Assembly (NCBI RefSeq): GCF_046237625.1
Contig: NZ_CP143545.1
Span: 3,100,001 to 3,164,000, forward strand
Reading direction: 5' to 3'
Length of the DNA: 64,000 bases
From: Paraperibacillus esterisolvens
GTDB lineage: Bacteria; Bacillota; Bacilli; Bacillales; DSM-1321
The notes under the pieces were generated by a model. That model worked only from the letters and a program-made list of their open reading frames with translations. It did not search any database and was not told the DNA's origin. Positions 60,658 through 64,000 of the stretch are shown in pieces (position 1 is the stretch's first letter; every line of letters begins with the position of its first letter). The position numbers and the translations under genes were made by a program.

Positions 60658-61020
60658 TTATGTTTTTTTATAGGCTTTCAATTCTTCAATTGGACAAGTT
60701 TCCCTTTTTCCAAATTGATAATTCAATAACTCATTTCTAAAAAACACTCTGGATTCATCTTTATCCTTTTCCCATAAGAAGTGTATATAAATATATTCTT
60801 CCAAATCTTGCTTTACAGTCATATCTCCCCATCTAATCCAGAAATTTTTTATTTCTTCCTCAATTAACTTTGAGAATGGTTTAGGGAACTTCTTCTTCTC
60901 CACATATTTCTTCAGGTATATATTAAATTGTTCTGTATCTTTTACGGTAAATTCAACAAACTCAAAAATAATCTGAGATAACAAATCTTCTGTTTTCGAC
61001 TCGAAATTTTCGTCCATCAT
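60658..61020 (-). CDS. Hypothetical protein, 120 aa
   Basis: MMDENFESKTEDLLSQIIFE followed by acidic and aromatic helical sequence (KNFWIRWGDMTVKQDLEEYI, IHFLWEKDKDESRVFFRNEL). AGGAG lies 4-7 nt before the double ATG. No family recognised. It is convergent with the second endonuclease gene. It may be part of the defence island or an inhibitor, but nothing in the sequence shows this. Confidence 0.6.
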   Translation of the reverse strand: MMDENFESKTEDLLSQIIFEFVEFTVKDTEQFNIYLKKYVEKKKFPKPFSKLIEEEIKNFWIRWGDMTVKQDLEEYIYIHFLWEKDKDESRVFFRNELLNYQFGKRETCPIEELKAYKKT

Positions 61021-61139
61021 TTTTCTCCTATCTATTAATAAATCTTCCTAAGATATATTGACACGGACTTCTTTAGCCATCATGGGTTGAGTGGAAAGGA
61101 AAACGGCTGGACACTGGTGTCTACCTACAAAGTTTTTAA

Positions 61140-61592
61140 AAAAGACGATGTAAGTAGTAGTTAACTGTGATTTAGCACAACATGGTGTATCGGGCTAAGG
61201 TATCCGTTTGTATCACCCCTATTGTTACTGGAATTTCTTCCAAACAAGTCTACTGTTACAAGTAGCCCTCACAGTTTCACTGTTCCACGCTTTACAGCTT
61301 TGGCTTTTTCAACATTTAATTCCCCTTCTGCTTTTTAGCAGAATTAAGAAAAGATACAGTTACTTATGACTCGTCCTACACGCCCTTAAGCGTCTACCCT
61401 TCCTAACGTCAGCACTATAGTAGCTTTCACTTTTCAGATACAGAACGGAATAGGGACCGTTTAGCGTATCCTAGTCTTAGTTATTGCAGCGGCTAAGACA
61501 TAACCTTATCAAGTTTATTTTCACTACGTGTTATTTGGCATCCACGTAGGGTAAATCCGTTCTAAAAAAGGCATTGCTTAACAAGCCTTGCA
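61140..61592 (-). ncRNA. Possible large structured noncoding RNA
   Basis: A stretch of 640 bp (61021-61660) has no ORF but many perfect short hairpins. On the minus strand they include CTACGTG/CACGTAG, GTCTTAG/CTAAGAC, AACGG/CCGTT, ACGC/GCGT, TTCTGCT-AAAA-AGCAGAA, ACAGT/ACTGT, CTACT/AGTAG and GGAA-GAAA-TTCC, the last with a GNRA loop. Loops and linkers are purine-rich on the minus strand, which favours that orientation. A plausible promoter (TTACCA, 18 nt, TATGAT) lies at about 61595-61625. Location and size recall the large phage-borne RNAs of the GOLLD/ROOL kind, but I cannot assign a class. Limits are approximate. Confidence 0.5.
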
Positions 61593-61662
61593 CAATCATA
61601 ATTTTTTCGATAAAATCATGGTAACAAGAATGGGTTTACCTATTCAGTTATAGTCAGTTTTG

Positions 61663-61692
61663 GTCACGTGCTGCGAACACGTGGCTTTTTTC
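61663..61692 (+). terminator. Hairpin with T-run, plus strand
   Basis: CACGTG (61665-61670) pairs with CACGTG (61678-61683) within GTCACGTG...CACGTGGC, followed by TTTTTTC. Its plus-strand direction does not fit a minus-strand RNA, so what it ends is unclear. Confidence 0.55.
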
Positions 61693-61695
61693 TTT

Positions 61696-61890
61696 TTATC
61701 GGCAGTGCTTTTCAGCTATTACTCTATTATTCAACTCTTTCTTCCACACCATCAGTGCGGCTTTATATTCTTCGGAGAAGGTACCAGCAATTCTGTTCTT
61801 GACACTAGTCACTTCCACAACCCTCGCTGTATACCAGTGAATTGCTTCAATAGTAGACATTTTATTGATATCTGGTAAATCAAAAGTCAT
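61696..61890 (-). CDS. Small protein downstream of the integrase, 64 aa
   Basis: MTFDLPDINKMSTIEAIHWY TARVVEVTSVKNRIAGTFSE and a basic end. GGGAGG is 7 nt before the ATG, directly after the integrase stop, so the two are co-transcribed. Size and place would suit an excisionase or integrase accessory protein, but no helix-turn-helix is evident. Confidence 0.6.
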   Translation of the reverse strand: MTFDLPDINKMSTIEAIHWYTARVVEVTSVKNRIAGTFSEEYKAALMVWKKELNNRVIAEKHCR

Positions 61891-61905
61891 TTCATTACCT
61901 CCCAG

Positions 61906-62949
61906 TCACATATGCCTTTTCATGTACTTCCTAACCGGAGAAAACTTATTATGCTGTTCTTTAATATGCATCCCGTCCATCTGTACATATTTTCTAGTAG
62001 TAGTTATGTTAGAATGGTCCACAATTTTCTGTAAGGTAAACAAATCTCCCCCGTTCAAAATATAATTCCTTATGAAGGTGTGCCTAAACCGGTGGGGATG
62101 GACTTTAGGAATACCTAGTGCCACGCCCACTTTATGCAACCTTCTGCGAAAAGTACTGGCATTTAATGGTTCACCATAGGAGTTCATAAACAGCGTTTCA
62201 TGGGTTCCAAAGTAGCCTACACATTCATCATGCAGCTTCCTTAATTCCCGCATTACTTCTCTGCTTACCGGAACATGACGCCCCTTTCTGTTTTTATTGG
62301 TTTCTGATGGAATAAATACGGATGATTCTTTAAAGTCGACGTTAGCAGTCTTAATTGAAACTGCTTCTGTAATTCTCATGCCAGTATCAAGCAATAAAAG
62401 AACCATTATCTTATCACGCCATTCCCCGTAATTCCTTTCCTTAAAGTAGTTCAAAATCAGAGAAACTTCCTTATCAGAAAAGCCTTTTACCTCTTCTTCA
62501 GAATCTTGTTTTAGAGGCTTAATATTTTTCATAGGGTTTTCTGGGATAATCCCTTCTTCAAACCAAAATTTACACATAGTACGTAAAGTGCGTAAACGGA
62601 TATTAATTGTGTTTATAGATAGCCCGGTGGACCTTTCCCGTTTATCATCACCAGCATAAGCTTTTTTTGTTTTCATATAAGTGATGTACTGTCTAATAGT
62701 AGCGGCAGATAAATTGCTTACATTATCAAATGTAGTCTCGGCCGCTGAGAGAAAATCCGTTAGGTATTTAACATGCTGCCTGTAATCACTTAAAGTTCTC
62801 TGCCTAACTCCTTCAGCTACCTTTGCCCTCAGAAAGATGTCTAACGCCTCTTCTAAAGAGTACATAATCCATTGGGTATCATCTGGCTTACTAGACACTT
62901 TCCGTTCTTTTAACGGCATTCCACGCTTGATTATGAACGGCCTTGTCAC
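61906..62949 (-). CDS. int: Tyrosine recombinase (integrase) of the element
   Basis: Site-specific integration and excision at tRNA-Arg. An N-terminal SAM-like core-binding domain spans about 35-130 (LRAKVAEGVRQRTLSDYRQH and RTMCKFWFEEGIIPENPM). The catalytic domain has Arg in LLLLDTGMRITEAVS, HRFRHTFIRNYIL (H-x-x-R) and DHSNITTTRKYVQMD with the nucleophile Tyr. The start is uncertain: GTG at 62949 has GGGGGTG upstream; the frame opens with TTG at 62973, and an ATG at 62919 is also possible. It lies 180 bp from attR. Confidence 0.95.
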   Translation of the reverse strand: MTRPFIIKRGMPLKERKVSSKPDDTQWIMYSLEEALDIFLRAKVAEGVRQRTLSDYRQHVKYLTDFLSAAETTFDNVSNLSAATIRQYITYMKTKKAYAGDDKRERSTGLSINTINIRLRTLRTMCKFWFEEGIIPENPMKNIKPLKQDSEEEVKGFSDKEVSLILNYFKERNYGEWRDKIMVLLLLDTGMRITEAVSIKTANVDFKESSVFIPSETNKNRKGRHVPVSREVMRELRKLHDECVGYFGTHETLFMNSYGEPLNASTFRRRLHKVGVALGIPKVHPHRFRHTFIRNYILNGGDLFTLQKIVDHSNITTTRKYVQMDGMHIKEQHNKFSPVRKYMKRHM

Positions 62950-63027
62950 AATAAAAAAAGCACCCCCAAACAATTGGAATTTAATAGTGAAACTTAATTC
63001 ACTGTTTCCAACGTTCAGGAGTGCCTT

Positions 63028-63065
63028 TATCCTACGTACAATTTACGGACTTTATCGGTTAAACC
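63028..63065. promoter_or_regulatory. Putative right arm-type integrase sites
   Basis: TATCCTACGTA (63028-63038) and the 27-nt motif at 63039-63065 repeat those at 48309-48319 and 48260-48286 on the other side of the element. Confidence 0.55.
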
Positions 63066-63122
63066 GAAATAAAAAAGCCTGATATAAAACGGATAAACCG
63101 TAGTATAACAGGCTTTTTTATA
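63066..63122 (-). terminator. Element-supplied terminator for tRNA-Arg
   Basis: AAAAAAGCCTGTTATA pairs with TATATCAGGCTTTTTT on the minus strand, with an inner CGGTTTATCCG. It lies 7 nt after the tRNA 3' end and replaces the original terminator now at 48106-48146. Confidence 0.85.
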
Positions 63123-63128
63123 CTGTAG

Positions 63129-63475
<347 letters not shown>

Positions 63476-63595
63476 CCTAAGCACACCGTTTACACTGCTG
63501 GGACATCTTAAGCATTATGGGTAATTTTTCTTCCCATTTCTTGAGGACATTTTTTATTATAGTGCCATAGCATTTAAAAGTCAACTGTATTTAAT

Positions 63596-63645
63596 AAAAA
63601 AACCGGGGAGATTTTTACGGGCGGTCTCCCTGGTTTATTATACAT
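63596..63645 (-). terminator. ysnB terminator
   Basis: AACCAGGGAGA pairs with TCTCCCCGGTT on the minus strand, followed by TTTTTATT. It lies just after the ysnB stop. Confidence 0.9.
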
Positions 63646-63649
63646 AGTT

Positions 63650-64000
63650 TTACTCGAATTGATAAGTGTTAGTTAGAAATTCCAGTGGATTTCCTTCCAG
63701 ATTGTAGAATTGTACCTTCACTGTGGTGGTGCCGGCTTCGAGGACGGCATAAGTTTTTTCTTTGATGCCCTTGGGCAGGCGGATGCTGCCTGGGTTAATA
63801 TAGAGCCTGCCTTCGATCATTTCAGATCCGGCCAGGTGCGAGTGGCCGAAGCATATGATTCCTGCATCCTCTTCCTCTGCTTTATAGATCAGGCTGTCCA
63901 CGGTCATTTTCACGTTATAAAGATGGCCGTGTGTGATGAAGAATTTGAAGCCTCCATGCTCTTTCGTGATGCTGTTTGGATATCCTTCAGTGAAGTCGCA
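63650..64000 (-). CDS. ysnB: Metallophosphoesterase YsnB (YfcE/MJ0936-type), 5' end missing
   Basis: The minus-strand frame enters the window as CDFTEGYPNSITKEHGGFKF and reads FITHGHLYNVKM, IICFGHSHLAGSEMIEGRLY and INPGSIRLPKG to a stop at 63650. HGH and GHSH are metal ligands of the YfcE-type calcineurin-like phosphodiesterases. The N-terminal metal motifs lie beyond the right edge. Its place next to the ilv-leu/tRNA region agrees with B. subtilis ysnB. Substrate in vivo is unknown. Confidence 0.92.
   Translation of the reverse strand, partial: CDFTEGYPNSITKEHGGFKFFITHGHLYNVKMTVDSLIYKAEEEDAGIICFGHSHLAGSEMIEGRLYINPGSIRLPKGIKEKTYAVLEAGTTTVKVQFYNLEGNPLEFLTNTYQFE

Noticed and set aside
61021..61660. 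Group I or group II intron, or RNase P RNA
   Set aside because: I did not find the group I P/Q/R/S core, the group II domain V, or the conserved RNase P elements on either strand.

Overview
The window looks like the chromosome of a moderate-GC, endospore-forming member of the Bacillaceae. It carries spoVID and ysxE, the block hemAXCDBL-engB-lonA-lonB-clpX-tig-ysoA, the order ilvB-ilvN-ilvC-leuA-leuB-leuC-leuD and ysnB, all collinear with the Bacillus subtilis valS-to-ysnB region. T-box leaders, AGGAGG-type ribosome binding sites and frequent TTG/GTG starts fit this. Species cannot be named from the sequence alone.

Layout. 1-2.5 kb: valS (running off the left edge) with its T-box leader. 2.6-5.3 kb: a small membrane protein, ysxE and a short spoVID. 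5.3-9.5 kb: an accessory patch with an RsbR/STAS protein, a DUF1284 protein, two small hypothetical proteins and two eroded genes (an oligopeptide permease tail and a phage HNH nuclease). 9.5-16 kb: the haem operon hemA-hemX-hemC-hemD-hemB-hemL behind a promoter overlapped by a PerR-type box. 16-21.6 kb: engB, lonA, lonB. 21.6-30.5 kb: accessory genes (two acetyltransferases, a nucleosidase, a phosphatase, a Gly/Tyr/Met repeat protein, an alpha/beta hydrolase, a YhcY/YhcZ-like two-component pair) and a dead betaine transporter. 30.5-34.7 kb: clpX, tig, ysoA. 35-37 kb: an MFS transporter divergent from an XRE-cupin regulator. 37-46 kb: the ilv-leu operon with a Leu-type T-box and a catabolite-responsive element; a terminator and a dispersed repeat separate leuB from leuC. 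46-48 kb: a Gln-rich protein, a secreted protein and a 21-bp-periodic repeat array.

The mobile part is 48153-63173: an AT-rich element of about 15 kb inserted in the 3' end of a tRNA-Arg(UCU) gene. It is bounded by a 45-bp perfect direct repeat, with a tyrosine integrase next to the intact tRNA. The left half has small DNA-binding and possible replication proteins, iteron-like repeats and a serine resolvase with a res-like site. The right half is a defence island: a three-gene cassette with a membrane-anchored TIR/deoxyribosyltransferase-like protein, a Vsr nuclease, a TIR protein, and an m5C methyltransferase flanked by two REase-like proteins whose C-terminal ends resemble each other. A stretch of about 450-550 nt without ORFs but rich in perfect hairpins lies between this island and the integrase and may encode a large structured RNA.

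The best candidates for something undescribed are the membrane/TIR-like cassette (53629-55609), the two-endonuclease/one-methyltransferase arrangement (57365-60597) and the putative structured RNA (about 61140-61592). All functions are inferred from reading translated sequence; no database search was run.
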